Assembly: GCF_000158095.2 (NCBI RefSeq)
Contig: NZ_CM011002.1
Coordinates: 372,001-436,000, forward strand
DNA from: Roseibium alexandrii DFL-11
GTDB taxonomy: Bacteria; Pseudomonadota; Alphaproteobacteria; Rhizobiales; Stappiaceae
DNA: 64,000 nt
Direction: 5' to 3'
This document shows positions 15,823-24,730 of this stretch, one piece after another. The translations under genes and the position numbers were made by a program. The notes below the pieces were generated by a model that saw only the letters and a program-made list of their open reading frames with translations, had not been told where the DNA came from and did no database searches. How positions within the stretch are numbered: position 1 is the first letter of the stretch; each line of letters begins with the position of its first letter.

Positions 15823-17295
15823 CTAGTCGCCCTTTTTCTGGGCCTCAGGAGAGTTCTGATACCGCTTCTGCTCCTGGGTAAACACTACGTAATACTTGTA
15901 GATATTGCCGACATAACGCACCGGTTCCCGGCTGATGTGTTTGCCGACGATCCACTCGACATTTCCGAACCACAAATTCGGGTCGTAGCCCTGTTTTTCA
16001 GCTTCCGCTCGCAGCTTTTTGAATCGGCTCGGTCCGGCATTGTAAGCTGCAAGCGCAAAAAAGGTCTGATTGGCCGGATCATCTTTCAGATCAGAAAAAT
16101 ACTGATCCGCCAGGTAGCGCAGGTATTTTACCCCGGCATGCACATTCGTATCGGCATCCTTCTCAACTCCTTTGATATTGATCGGATTCCCAGCTGCAGT
16201 CGTCGGCTTGATCTGCATGACACCGACAGCGCCGGCGTTGCTTCGAGCGGACTGTTTGAACTGGCTTTCCTGATAGGCCTGTGCAGCGATCAGAAGCCAA
16301 TCAATGTCAAATTGCTGACCATATTTTTCAAAGACTGCGGCCAGTTTGTCGAATTGCTCCCGGCGGTTCTCATCATTAAGGTCTTTGAGGAATTTAGTCT
16401 CCTTGAGGTACCGCTTGAGGATTATGTTGCCAAGAAGCGTCCCCTTTTCAACGGTCTTGGCAAACGCGTTCATCTCTTTGAGCAAATCAGGTGCTTTCGG
16501 GCGGACAGCAAAGGCGATCTCTGCATCTGTCCGCACGGCGGCGTCCGGATGGATCTTCAACCCATCCACGATCTGCATCCAAAAATCTGCCTTATGTTCA
16601 TCAATAATGATCATGCCGATACCGCCGGCTTTCACCAGATCGATCAGGTCCTCATCTTCCAGCTTTTCATCGGCGGTGACGATTTTGACGGGTGCTTTGC
16701 CGTCTGTTTCGAACTTCTTGTTCAAGGCGAGGAGGCTGTCGTGATAGCTGGACGACGGTCGGACGTGGATCTCCAATCCGGATAGGGCGTCCGGGGAACG
16801 CAGATCGGGACCGGCTGTCGTTGTCAGAGGAACTTCCCGAACGCCTTTGAATATGGGTGTTGTAAAGTTAATTAGTTTTTGGCGTTCCGACGTGATCGTG
16901 AGATTGCCAATCGCTATATCACCCCGGCCTTCAGCGAGATCTTGGAACAGTGCGTCGCGTGGTGTCGGCATCATGACTAGCTGGCCACTTCGAACTTTCT
17001 TTCCGTGTTTCTTTTCCAGAAATTTGCCAAGTTCGGCTGTCATATCGACAGCGGTCCCGCGCTGAACGCCGTTGTCGATGAAATAAAACGTTTTAGAAAA
17101 TGGCACGAGAACGCGGAGATAACCGCGTTCTGCAATCGCATCAAAGTCTCCGGTAAAAGGCTCGCGCAGGATCTCCTCAAGTTCATCTGAAAGCCGGGTC
17201 TCCATCGCGTTGGGCGATGCTGGGACGAGAAAAAGTACCAGCATCGCTAATGCAATCAGCGACCCCAAACGTAGAAAGCTGAAACAGTTTATCAT
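15823..17295 (-). CDS. MltF-like membrane-bound lytic transglycosylase (SBP3-SLT fusion)
   Basis: A 490-residue periplasmic enzyme that cleaves murein glycan strands. It has a signal peptide (1-30, cleavage after SPNA), a solute-binding type 3 domain at about 55-310 (YLRVLVPFSKTFYFIDNG, GDIAIGNLTITSERQKLINF) and a lytic transglycosylase domain at about 330-480. The catalytic Glu is in QAYQESQFKQSARSNAGAVG, followed by GVMQIKPTT and ALAAYNAGPSR. The domain order equals E. coli MltF. The SBP3 domain is known to modulate activity in that family. Confidence 0.92.
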   Translation of the reverse strand: MINCFSFLRLGSLIALAMLVLFLVPASPNAMETRLSDELEEILREPFTGDFDAIAERGYLRVLVPFSKTFYFIDNGVQRGTAVDMTAELGKFLEKKHGKKVRSGQLVMMPTPRDALFQDLAEGRGDIAIGNLTITSERQKLINFTTPIFKGVREVPLTTTAGPDLRSPDALSGLEIHVRPSSSYHDSLLALNKKFETDGKAPVKIVTADEKLEDEDLIDLVKAGGIGMIIIDEHKADFWMQIVDGLKIHPDAAVRTDAEIAFAVRPKAPDLLKEMNAFAKTVEKGTLLGNIILKRYLKETKFLKDLNDENRREQFDKLAAVFEKYGQQFDIDWLLIAAQAYQESQFKQSARSNAGAVGVMQIKPTTAAGNPINIKGVEKDADTNVHAGVKYLRYLADQYFSDLKDDPANQTFFALAAYNAGPSRFKKLRAEAEKQGYDPNLWFGNVEWIVGKHISREPVRYVGNIYKYYVVFTQEQKRYQNSPEAQKKGD

Positions 17296-17377
17296 GGCGC
17301 TCCCCCAGATGTACCGTTAGGGAACTCAATCAAACTTGCGTGGAGCTTTCAAGACAAAGGCGGACGATAATCCGGCC

Positions 17378-17923
17378 TCACCGTTTGAACGTCAGATCGA
17401 CTGTTCCGACCTTGAAACCACCTTTCGTGACATCGGCAGTGTTGCGAACAGTCCGCCGATCGGTCTGGGTAAGGGTATCGGTAAAGCGCAATAGGATTGA
17501 ACCATTTTCCAGCGGAACGTCGGCGATGTAAGAAAATCGCAAGGCTCCATCTGCACCAGTCTCAACCAGGGTTGGCGCGATCACATCAGATCTTTGGCCG
17601 ACATACCGGCCGTCGCCAACCTTTTCGAAGAACCAGGTCTTGGTGTCCCGCTCGCCGTCGTCATAAACAAAGTCTTCGCGCAGACGGAACATTTGGGTCT
17701 TCGGGTTCCAAGTCCCGGTCAGATACACCGTGAACGGCCGGTATACGCCAGTAAACTTGCTCTCAAACACGCCTTTGCCAACGGTCTTGCCGCGGAAAAA
17801 CTCCTCAAGAACCAGCGGTTTCGCAGCCTGCGCTGGTGGCGCAGTAAAACCGGCAAACACAAGAAACGTCAGCGCAAACAGGAAGATCGTCTTTCTTACA
17901 AGATTGGAAAAAGACAGGGACAT
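17378..17923 (-). CDS. DUF3833 family protein
   Basis: A 181-residue secreted or periplasmic protein with a signal peptide (residues 8-33, ending PAQAA). The DUF3833 beta-rich domain has LEEFFRGKTVGKGVFESKF and RLREDFVYDDGERDTKTWFF, with a C-terminal GGFKVGTVDLTF. ATG 17923 is chosen over an upstream in-frame start because the signal peptide begins there. It lies 82 bases from the MltF-like gene in the same direction. The family is a putative lipocalin-like fold with unknown ligand. Confidence 0.88.
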   Translation of the reverse strand: MSLSFSNLVRKTIFLFALTFLVFAGFTAPPAQAAKPLVLEEFFRGKTVGKGVFESKFTGVYRPFTVYLTGTWNPKTQMFRLREDFVYDDGERDTKTWFFEKVGDGRYVGQRSDVIAPTLVETGADGALRFSYIADVPLENGSILLRFTDTLTQTDRRTVRNTADVTKGGFKVGTVDLTFKR

Positions 17924-18004
17924 ATTGCAAAGCCTATGGTGTGTTTCACATGCCTTGCGTACGTGCAAATCCTCGGCTTAGATTTTTAAAACTGGGAGGC
18001 GGTC

Positions 18005-19009
18005 TTAGCCCCCGAAACGCTCTTGCCATGTGGGCAGCGTGTCGCCATCCGCTGGTGTTGCATGATAGATCCCACGCGCAATTGCCCTAGCGAGGCACGA
18101 TGCGGCTGCAGCGCCCATTTGCACCATGTCCTCCAGGCCGTTTTCCAGCTTGCGCTGCCCCGTCGACAAAGCGAACACAAGGTCGCCGTCGAGCGGTGTG
18201 TGTGCCGGCCAAAGCGCGCGGGCCAAGCCGTCATGTGCCATGACTGCAAGGCGTTTGGCTTCGCCCTTCGTCAAAATCGCATCGGTGGCAACGGCTGCAA
18301 TGGTCGTGTTGGCCCCCGCTTCGAGCGCGTCCAGCTTCGTGCGGACCGTGGTGCAGTCGGCTGGCAGTGTTGGCGTTATGCCGCGTCCGCCAAATTCGTT
18401 ACCGACCTCAAAGGGCGCTGCCCAAAAATGCGGGGTTTCGCCCATGGTTGCGCGGCCAAGCGCATTCACGGCAACAATCGCGCCAATGGTGACACCATTC
18501 TCCAGGACCACAGACGCCGATCCGAGGCCTCCTTTGAGGTTTGCAGTTGTGGCGCCCATACCGGCGCCATTGGAGCCAAGAACAAAATCATGGCCGATGG
18601 AATCGAGCGCCGCGCGGCCAAGATCCCGGTAAGGTGCCATTTGACCCCAGCTCTTGTTGCCGCCGTTCAGGAGGTCAAAAAGGATCGCTGTCGGCACAAT
18701 TGGCACGCGGACCGGGCCAACTTGATAGCCATAGCCCAATTCTGCAAGCCGTCCCTGTACACCCGCACCGGCATCAAGACCGAAAGCCGATCCCCCGGCG
18801 AGGACAATCGCATCGATTTTTTCGACGGTTTGCTCGGGCTCCAAAAGCGCAATTTCCCGGGTTCCCGGTGCACCGCCCTGGATGGCCACGGAAGTAACCG
18901 CAGGCTCATCGGGCACAAGTACGGTTGCGCCGGATTTCAGGTCCGGGTCGGACGCATTTCCGACCTTCAAGCCGGGCACATCGGTAATCAGGTTTCTGGG
19001 ACCGGTCAT
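18005..19009 (-). CDS. P1 family peptidase (DmpA/BapA-like aminopeptidase)
   Basis: A 334-residue Ntn-like self-processing peptidase family member. Motifs: ITDVPGLKVGNASDP at the N-terminus, VLAGGSAFGLDAGAGV near residue 70, and the autocleavage region KGGLGSASVVLENG, where Ser is the expected new N-terminal nucleophile. The enzymes release N-terminal D- or beta-amino acids from peptides. ATG 19009 is preferred; the codon before it is TTG. It ends close to the DUF3833 gene, but spacing gives no clear operon. Confidence 0.9.
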   Translation of the reverse strand: MTGPRNLITDVPGLKVGNASDPDLKSGATVLVPDEPAVTSVAIQGGAPGTREIALLEPEQTVEKIDAIVLAGGSAFGLDAGAGVQGRLAELGYGYQVGPVRVPIVPTAILFDLLNGGNKSWGQMAPYRDLGRAALDSIGHDFVLGSNGAGMGATTANLKGGLGSASVVLENGVTIGAIVAVNALGRATMGETPHFWAAPFEVGNEFGGRGITPTLPADCTTVRTKLDALEAGANTTIAAVATDAILTKGEAKRLAVMAHDGLARALWPAHTPLDGDLVFALSTGQRKLENGLEDMVQMGAAAASCLARAIARGIYHATPADGDTLPTWQERFGG

Positions 19010-19068
19010 CAAAAATCTTTCAGCGAAAACTCAATAAAGGCAGAGCTTTGAGTTTGCGCCGACCGGGC

Positions 19069-19596
19069 TCAGGTGTCGAGACTTTTGTAACCCCTGCGCA
19101 CATAGATCAAAGACTTTCCGGGATCCGTCATACGCAAATCTGTGACGGTGCCAACGACAATCGAGTGTGTGCCGACTTCGGACACGGAAAAAATTTCGCA
19201 ATCGATGCTGAGCCGTGCCGTGTCGAGGGCAGGGCAACCGGTCGCCAGGTTTGTCCAGGAGCCATGCGTAAATCGTCCGCTCATATCCGCGCTTTCGCGG
19301 CCGGCAAATACATCAGACATTTCTTGATGATCATCTGAGAGGGTGTTGAGGCAGAAGCAGCGGTTTTTCAGGACGGCAGTGTGAAGGCGGGATTGCCGGT
19401 TGAGGCAAATCAGGATGCTGGCAGGGTCATCGCTGACCGAACAAGCGGCTGACACTGTTCCGCCCGCCCTGCCGGCGTCACCGTCGGTTGTGACGATATG
19501 AACAGCAGTGGCGATGCGGCTCATCGCTTCGCGAAACGTCTGGCTGTCGAGTGTCAGGCTTTGGGCGGCGGGATCTATCCCGGTTGAAGTCGCCAT
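19069..19596 (-). CDS. Flavin reductase domain protein
   Basis: A 175-residue FMN-binding split-barrel protein of the HpaC/RutF family, which supplies reduced flavin to two-component monooxygenases. Family motifs: FREAMSRIATAVHIVTTDGD, SVSDDPASILICLNRQSRLH, CFCLNTLSDDHQEMSDVFAG and HSIVVGTVTDLRM. No partner oxygenase lies next to it; the FAD monooxygenase at 49.5 kb is single-component. It is in the same direction as the P1 peptidase gene, 59 bases upstream. Confidence 0.92.
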   Translation of the reverse strand: MATSTGIDPAAQSLTLDSQTFREAMSRIATAVHIVTTDGDAGRAGGTVSAACSVSDDPASILICLNRQSRLHTAVLKNRCFCLNTLSDDHQEMSDVFAGRESADMSGRFTHGSWTNLATGCPALDTARLSIDCEIFSVSEVGTHSIVVGTVTDLRMTDPGKSLIYVRRGYKSLDT

Positions 19597-19765
19597 GCGG
19601 TCATTGCTCCATGGTCCGGATATGGCATCCGGTCGTTATCTTGTTATATGTCGTTGCGTGTGCCTATCAAACCCAATCGAGCCTTGCAATTTTCGGAACT
19701 TTCGATTGATTTCATATGACCAAGGTTCCTACGGCGCCGCTCAAGGGATGGATCTGGAGAATAGA

Positions 19766-20869
19766 ATGAAGATTATCCATGGCTTGGCGGGCATGATGGC
19801 AATAACCCTCTTCAGCTGGCCGTTAAGCGCTGCTGCCGAGATCCATATCGCGGTGGCCGGCCCCATGAAAGGCCAGTTTGAGGACTTGGGTCAGCAAATC
19901 AGGGCTGGGGCCGAACAAGCGGTCGTCGATATCAATATGGCAGGCGGTGTTCTGGGCGAACCCCTGGTGCTGGACATCGTCGATGATGGCTGTGACGAAA
20001 CCCAGGCCAAAGCGGTTGCCAACCAGTTGATCGGCCGCGAAGTGTCGATGGTGGTGGGGCACGTTTGTTTCAGCGCGTCCATACCGGCAAGTGAGATCTA
20101 CTCAAACGCCGGGATTGTGCAGATCTCTCCGGCCACAACGCTGACGAAATTCACTGACGAGCGGCCCGGACCCGGCATCTACCGTTTGGCGCCACGAGAT
20201 GATGAACAGCCACGTGTTCTCGGGCAATACCTTGCAGATGAATTTGCTGGACAAGACATCGCACTGCTTCATGATAAGACCGCCTATGGCAAAGGGCTGA
20301 CCGATGCTGTGCGGATTGTTCTCAACCAAAATGGCGTCACCGAAACGCTCTATGAGGGATTTGACGCGGGCCTGAATGATTACCGCATTCTCGTCTCTCG
20401 TTTGGCTTTGGAAGGCGCCGAGGTCGTTTTCATTGGCGGTTATCATCCTGAAGCAGGTTTGATCAAACTGGAGATGCAGAGGCTTGGGGTCGAAGCTGTT
20501 CTGGTTGGGGGCGATACCCTGATGACGCAAGCCTTCTGGGACGTTGCGGGCGAGGCAGGTGAGGGCACAACTTTCTCTTACCCGCTAGATCCTCGCAGCC
20601 TGCAAACGGTCGCCAAGGTCATTGCGGCATTGGAAAGCCGCGAAGAAATTGCTGAGCGCTATGCGCTTGCCGCTTATGCTGCGGTCGAAGCCTGGGCCGA
20701 AGCGGTAGAAGCGGCCGGCGCACCAGACTTTGCGGCGGTGACAAAAGTAATGGATGAACAGGCTTTCCCGACAATCCTGGGCGACATCAGCTTTGATGAC
20801 AATGGCGACAGCAGCGTTCCGCAGTTTGTCATCTATGAATGGAAGTCCGCCAAACCGGTCCAGCGCTAA
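19766..20869 (+). CDS. Branched-chain amino acid ABC transporter substrate-binding protein
   Basis: A 367-residue periplasmic binding protein of the LivJ/Peripla_BP_6 family with a signal peptide (1-23, ending SAAAE). Motifs: IHIAVAGPMKGQFEDLGQQ, NMAGGVLGEPLVLDIVDDGC, VVGHVCFSASIPASEIY, LLHDKTAYGKGL and FIGGYHPEAGLIKLEMQRLG. ATG 19766 is chosen because GGAG and the signal peptide start there; an in-frame ATG at 19748 is possible. No permease or ATPase genes adjoin it. It is likely used by a liv system elsewhere or acts as a sensor. It overlaps the convergent yceI-like gene by four bases. Confidence 0.92.
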   Translation: MKIIHGLAGMMAITLFSWPLSAAAEIHIAVAGPMKGQFEDLGQQIRAGAEQAVVDINMAGGVLGEPLVLDIVDDGCDETQAKAVANQLIGREVSMVVGHVCFSASIPASEIYSNAGIVQISPATTLTKFTDERPGPGIYRLAPRDDEQPRVLGQYLADEFAGQDIALLHDKTAYGKGLTDAVRIVLNQNGVTETLYEGFDAGLNDYRILVSRLALEGAEVVFIGGYHPEAGLIKLEMQRLGVEAVLVGGDTLMTQAFWDVAGEAGEGTTFSYPLDPRSLQTVAKVIAALESREEIAERYALAAYAAVEAWAEAVEAAGAPDFAAVTKVMDEQAFPTILGDISFDDNGDSSVPQFVIYEWKSAKPVQR

Positions 20870-21498
20870 CTTCTCTTCCCGGTGCCCTTAATCTGCAAGC
20901 GCACTTTGTCGGCATAAATCGGTAGCCCCGCGTCCATGCCGTAAAGGCTCCGGAAAAAACCGCCATTGGCCTCAACGGCGATGTTCTGACTGTTTCCGGC
21001 CGGTCGAAGCTCGACCTCCAAAGAGGTGCGTTGCCGGGTTCCTCGTAGGGTAAGAAACCCTTCAACCTGTGCAGTTGTCTCGCCAATCAAACGCACTGAA
21101 TAACTCTCGAACTCTGCTGTCGGAAACTCCGACACATTGAACATTGCAGAGCTTTTTAGGAAACCCGTGACCCGGTCATTATTGGTCTCAACACTTCGGA
21201 GGTCGACAGTGACGCGAACACGGCTGGATTCCGGCCGTTGCGCGTTTAAAACCATTTCGCCTTTGACCGTACCAAACCGGCCTTTGACAGGTTGGCCACC
21301 CAATACCCTGACGGAGAACTGAGTATCCACGGCTTGGGGTGGCAGGATGTAACGGCCCGACAAGATATCTGCCCGGCTGTCAGCGGTGCTCATGACAAGA
21401 AGGGAAAGCCCAACCAGAAAACTGAGATTGACCGACGCAAGAAAACGTTTCCACCAAGACTGTGAGCGGCACATGTGCCGCGCAGTGTTTCCTGTCAT
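20866..21498 (-). CDS. YceI family periplasmic protein
   Basis: A 210-residue lipocalin-like protein of the YceI family, which binds isoprenoid-type lipids in other bacteria. Signal peptide or anchor near residues 23-43. Family segments: FSVRVLGGQPVKGRFGTVKG, VRVTVDLRSVETNNDRV, FLKSSAMFNVSEFPTAEFES and TLRGTRQRTSLEVEL. ATG 21498 has GAGGAGG seven bases upstream. It is convergent with the binding protein gene. Confidence 0.92.
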   Translation of the reverse strand: MTGNTARHMCRSQSWWKRFLASVNLSFLVGLSLLVMSTADSRADILSGRYILPPQAVDTQFSVRVLGGQPVKGRFGTVKGEMVLNAQRPESSRVRVTVDLRSVETNNDRVTGFLKSSAMFNVSEFPTAEFESYSVRLIGETTAQVEGFLTLRGTRQRTSLEVELRPAGNSQNIAVEANGGFFRSLYGMDAGLPIYADKVRLQIKGTGKRS

Positions 21499-21640
21499 CA
21501 AAGCCTCCTCTCGTGACCAAAACCATTACGTCGGATATGGGACAGCAGATTGGCTTGTTTCCTTTACAGACAACGCCGTTCACCATGGTTTGAAGTATTC
21601 TGAAGTGCCACTTGCCGCATCCGCGCTCATGCATAAACTC

Positions 21641-21654
21641 TTAACAAGCGTTAA
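21641..21654. promoter_or_regulatory. TTAA-N6-TTAA motif upstream of an L,D-transpeptidase gene
   Basis: TTAACAAGCGTTAA lies 15 bases before the start of the L,D-transpeptidase gene. It resembles a CtrA box but with six instead of seven bases between half-sites. Confidence 0.3.
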
Positions 21655-21668
21655 GGATTGGGTGTGTG

Positions 21669-22181
21669 ATGCGTATCATTTCTTTGCTATTCGCCTTTGC
21701 TGTGTTCGTTGCAGCCGCTTTGACTTTAGAAAAAGCGCAAGCTGCAGAAGTGGTTGGTTTTTCCGGCCATCAATTTCGGCCGGGCACAATTGTGATCAAG
21801 AACTCCGAACGGCGGCTTTATTTGGTGCTGAACGGACGCCAGGCGATCCGTTACAAAGTGGCCGTCGGAAAACGTCAGAAGTCCTGGACAGGGCAGGCGC
21901 AGATCACGGCGAAATACATCAAGCCGGACTGGTCACCGTCGCCGGAAGTGCGCCGGGACTTCCCGCATCTTCCTACCGTGATCCGCGGAGGTGCTCCAAA
22001 CAACCCGATGGGCGTCGCTGCCATGACCCTGTCAAACGGCAACTACGCAATTCATGGCACCAACCGTCCTGGCTCGATCGGGCGTGCGGTCTCCTATGGC
22101 TGTATCCGGATGGCCAATCACGATATCCAGGATTTGTTCCGCCGTGTGCAGGTCCGCACGCCGGTGATAGCGTTGCCGTGA
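21669..22181 (+). CDS. L,D-transpeptidase (YkuD domain)
   Basis: A 170-residue periplasmic enzyme that forms 3-3 cross-links or attaches proteins to murein. Signal peptide 1-26 (ending AQAAE). The YkuD domain covers most of the rest: PGTIVIKNSERRLYLVLN, then HGTNRPGSIGRAVSYGCIRM with catalytic Cys in SYGCIRM and the conserved His. ATG 21669 is preferred over GTG 21666. Single gene with its own promoter region. Confidence 0.94.
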   Translation: MRIISLLFAFAVFVAAALTLEKAQAAEVVGFSGHQFRPGTIVIKNSERRLYLVLNGRQAIRYKVAVGKRQKSWTGQAQITAKYIKPDWSPSPEVRRDFPHLPTVIRGGAPNNPMGVAAMTLSNGNYAIHGTNRPGSIGRAVSYGCIRMANHDIQDLFRRVQVRTPVIALP

Positions 22182-22289
22182 CTGGCACTTTCGTTCCGTG
22201 GGTGAAGTCACCTTCCTTGGAAGGCGCCCTTGCCAGGTTCCCAGCGCCAAGCCACTGTAGTGCCTTCATGCAAGGCATTGGGGGCGCAT

Positions 22290-22652
22290 ATGCTTTTTTA
22301 TCTGACTGTCATTTTGGCGTGTCAGCTCATTGGTGAGCTGATCACGGTCGCGAGCGGACTGCCGATCCCAGGTCCGGTGATCGGTATGGTTCTGTTGCTG
22401 GCAGGCTTGCTGATCAAGGGCGGTATCCCGGATGAACTAGCAACGGTCGGCGATGCGTTTTTGACCAACCTCTCCCTTTTGTTCGTTCCTGCCGGCGTCG
22501 GCGTCATGCTGCATATTACTCTGATCGGTGAAGAAGGGCTTGCCATAACCCTGGCACTGATCGGCAGCACGCTTGCAACAATTGCTGTCACAGCGGTGGT
22601 GATGCGCCTTTTGTCGCGGACTGCGGATGCTGCTGACAGCGAGGCCGAATAA
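22290..22652 (+). CDS. CidA/LrgA family holin-like protein
   Basis: A 120-residue membrane protein with four hydrophobic helices. The family opening FYLTVILACQLIGELI is followed by SGLPIPGPVIGMVLLL and NLSLLFVPAGVGVM. The CidA/LrgA family modulates murein hydrolase activity and transport of small organic acids. ATG 22290 is chosen because homology starts there. Its stop overlaps the cidB-type gene start (TAATG), giving the classic two-gene operon. Confidence 0.95.
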   Translation: MLFYLTVILACQLIGELITVASGLPIPGPVIGMVLLLAGLLIKGGIPDELATVGDAFLTNLSLLFVPAGVGVMLHITLIGEEGLAITLALIGSTLATIAVTAVVMRLLSRTADAADSEAE

Positions 22653-23371
22653 TGGAGGGCGAACTTCGGGAAATCTGGGTTTATCTCTCCGCCAGTCCGC
22701 TCCTGGCGCTGACATTGACCCTTGTCGCCTATCAGGTCGGTTTCTGGATCTATCGGCGTGCGGGATTTAACCCGCTTCTCAATCCGGTGCTGATCGCCGT
22801 TGTGTTGTTGGTCAGCCTGCTGCTTGTCACCGATACCCAATATTCGGTCTATTTCGAAGGGGCCCAGTTCGTTCATTTCATGTTGGGGCCCGCAACAGTG
22901 GCGTTGGCTTTGCCACTTTATCGGCAGCTTGAGCGGGTCCGCCGCTCATCGATTGCGATTCTGGCCAGTTTGCTTGCCGGGTCTCTCACGGCGGCCATCA
23001 GTGCTGTCGGCATTGCCGCTCTGTTTGGGGCCAGCAAGGAAACACTGGTGTCCCTTGCGCCAAAGTCGGTGACTGCGCCGGTTGCGATGGGGATCAGTGA
23101 ACAGCTGGGTGGATTGCCGTCGCTGACGGCGGTTCTGGTGATCCTGACCGGGATCACTGGGGCTGCTCTTGGTCCGTTACTATTGAACCTGATGGGAGTA
23201 AAGGACATGGCCGCTCGCGGATTGGCCATCGGTACTGCGTCACACGGCATTGGGACAGCCCGTGCGCTGCAAGTCAGCGAATTGGCGGGTGCATTTTCCG
23301 GTCTCGCTATGGGGCTTAATGCCCTCGCAACAGCGACCCTTCTTCCCTTGGTTTGGAAGTTGTTTTTCTGA
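22652..23371 (+). CDS. CidB/LrgB family membrane protein
   Basis: A 239-residue polytopic membrane protein of the LrgB family. Motifs: FEGAQFVHFMLGPATVALALP, SLAPKSVTAPVAMGISEQLGG and GLAIGTASHGIGTARA. It is the partner of the CidA-like protein encoded just upstream. An inverted repeat, TATATTTTC-N8-GAAAATATA, follows at 23401-23426, and a GC-rich stem with seven T residues near 23480-23503 may terminate the operon. Confidence 0.95.
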   Translation: MEGELREIWVYLSASPLLALTLTLVAYQVGFWIYRRAGFNPLLNPVLIAVVLLVSLLLVTDTQYSVYFEGAQFVHFMLGPATVALALPLYRQLERVRRSSIAILASLLAGSLTAAISAVGIAALFGASKETLVSLAPKSVTAPVAMGISEQLGGLPSLTAVLVILTGITGAALGPLLLNLMGVKDMAARGLAIGTASHGIGTARALQVSELAGAFSGLAMGLNALATATLLPLVWKLFF

Positions 23372-23501
23372 TCAGGGCAGCCTTGGGACAGCGTGTCGCA
23401 TATATTTTCGAAACTATGAAAATATAGTGATGCGCGGATCGGCACGATCCTCCTCGAAATGCCGCTGGTTCCGTGTGCCCCAACCGGAGCCGGCGGTTTT
23501 T

Positions 23502-24713
23502 TTAGCTCTGGCGCTTTAGCCAAGACTTGGGATTTGCGGATTTGCTGTCTGACTGTTTGCCCGTTAGTGCGCTGACAAGGTCCGCGACGGCCTCAAGGCT
23601 GTGCACCGCCCGGAATTCATCGACATGCGGGAGCATGGCCCGGATACCCTTGGCCTTGGCTTCAAAGCCTTCGAACCGCAGAAGCGGATTAAGCCAGATC
23701 AGGCGGCGGCAAGACCGGTGCAGCCGGTCCATCTCGCGCGCCAGATCCTCATCGGAATCGCGCTCAAGACCGTCGGTGATCAACAACACGGTCGGTTTGC
23801 CGGAGAGGACCCGCCGGGACCAATGCCGGTTGAAGTCATGAAGAGCCGAGGCGATGCGCGTGCCGCCGGACCAATCCTGAACCCCTTCAGAACACGCTTC
23901 CAGCGCTTCGTCCGGATCCTTCATCCGCAATTGACGCGTAACATTGCTCAACCGTGTTCCGAACAGGAATGTATGCACGTCCCGTCGTTCGGCGGTGACC
24001 GCATGGAGGAAATGCAGAAGCAGGCGTGAATATTGGCTCATGGAACCGGAAATGTCGCAGAGCGCGACCAACGGTGGGCGCTTTTCGGCTGGTTGGCGGA
24101 ACTTCAGGTCAATGATATCCCCGCCGGCCCGCATCGACGCCCGCAAGGTGCGGCGCGGGTCCACCTTTCCAGAGTGTGCAGGGACCAGCCTGCGGAGCCG
24201 GATTTTGTCCATGGTGAGCGCCATTGAGGCGAGCGCCTTTTTGGCGTCATTGATCTCCTCGGCGGTCATCTGGGCAAAGTCTTTGCTCTGGAGGAGTTCC
24301 TTGCCCGACACCGTGAATTTGGCATCAACCTCGATTTCCGGCCGGGTTTCTTCCGCGACCCGTTCCTTGTTGGCCTGAAACGCCTGGGCAACCCGTGTCT
24401 GCCCCGCCTTGGGCTTTTCGGGTGCACCTCTCGGTGGAGCAACAGGTGACAGGATCGCCAGCATCTTTTCGATCAAGCCCCGGCTTTGCCAGTAGACCCG
24501 GAACGCTTCATCAAACAGGATGCGATGTTCCCGCTTGCGCACAAAAACGGCATGCAGGGTCCAGTAGAGATCATCGCGATTGCCGATGCCCGACACTTCG
24601 ACGGCCTGAACCGCATCGACCACGGAAGCCGGGCCAACCGGCACGCCAGCCTTGCGCAGCGTGCGGGCGAAATAAACGATGTTGTCTGTAATGCGGGAAC
24701 GGATTGCGGTCAT
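23502..24713 (-). CDS. VWA domain-containing (CoxE-like) protein
   Basis: A 403-residue cytosolic protein with a C-terminal von Willebrand factor A domain. The MIDAS motif is in LVALCDISGSMSQYSRLLLH, followed by FLFGTRLSNVTRQL and GGTRIASALHDFNRHW. CoxE proteins work with a MoxR AAA+ ATPase to mature metallo-enzymes such as CO dehydrogenase. The moxR gene lies directly upstream. ATG 24713 is preferred; a TTG at 24734 overlapping the moxR stop is possible. No coxLMS genes are present here, so the client is unknown. Confidence 0.92.
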   Translation of the reverse strand: MTAIRSRITDNIVYFARTLRKAGVPVGPASVVDAVQAVEVSGIGNRDDLYWTLHAVFVRKREHRILFDEAFRVYWQSRGLIEKMLAILSPVAPPRGAPEKPKAGQTRVAQAFQANKERVAEETRPEIEVDAKFTVSGKELLQSKDFAQMTAEEINDAKKALASMALTMDKIRLRRLVPAHSGKVDPRRTLRASMRAGGDIIDLKFRQPAEKRPPLVALCDISGSMSQYSRLLLHFLHAVTAERRDVHTFLFGTRLSNVTRQLRMKDPDEALEACSEGVQDWSGGTRIASALHDFNRHWSRRVLSGKPTVLLITDGLERDSDEDLAREMDRLHRSCRRLIWLNPLLRFEGFEAKAKGIRAMLPHVDEFRAVHSLEAVADLVSALTGKQSDSKSANPKSWLKRQS

Positions 24714-24730
24714 GGAGGCGCGGCCTTGGC

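Noticed and set aside
15817..16785. Open frame of about 320 codons on the + strand
   Set aside because: It is antisense to the lytic transglycosylase gene, whose domains and catalytic motifs are intact.
18023..19051. Open frame of about 340 codons on the + strand
   Set aside because: It is antisense to the P1 peptidase gene and has no recognisable protein features.
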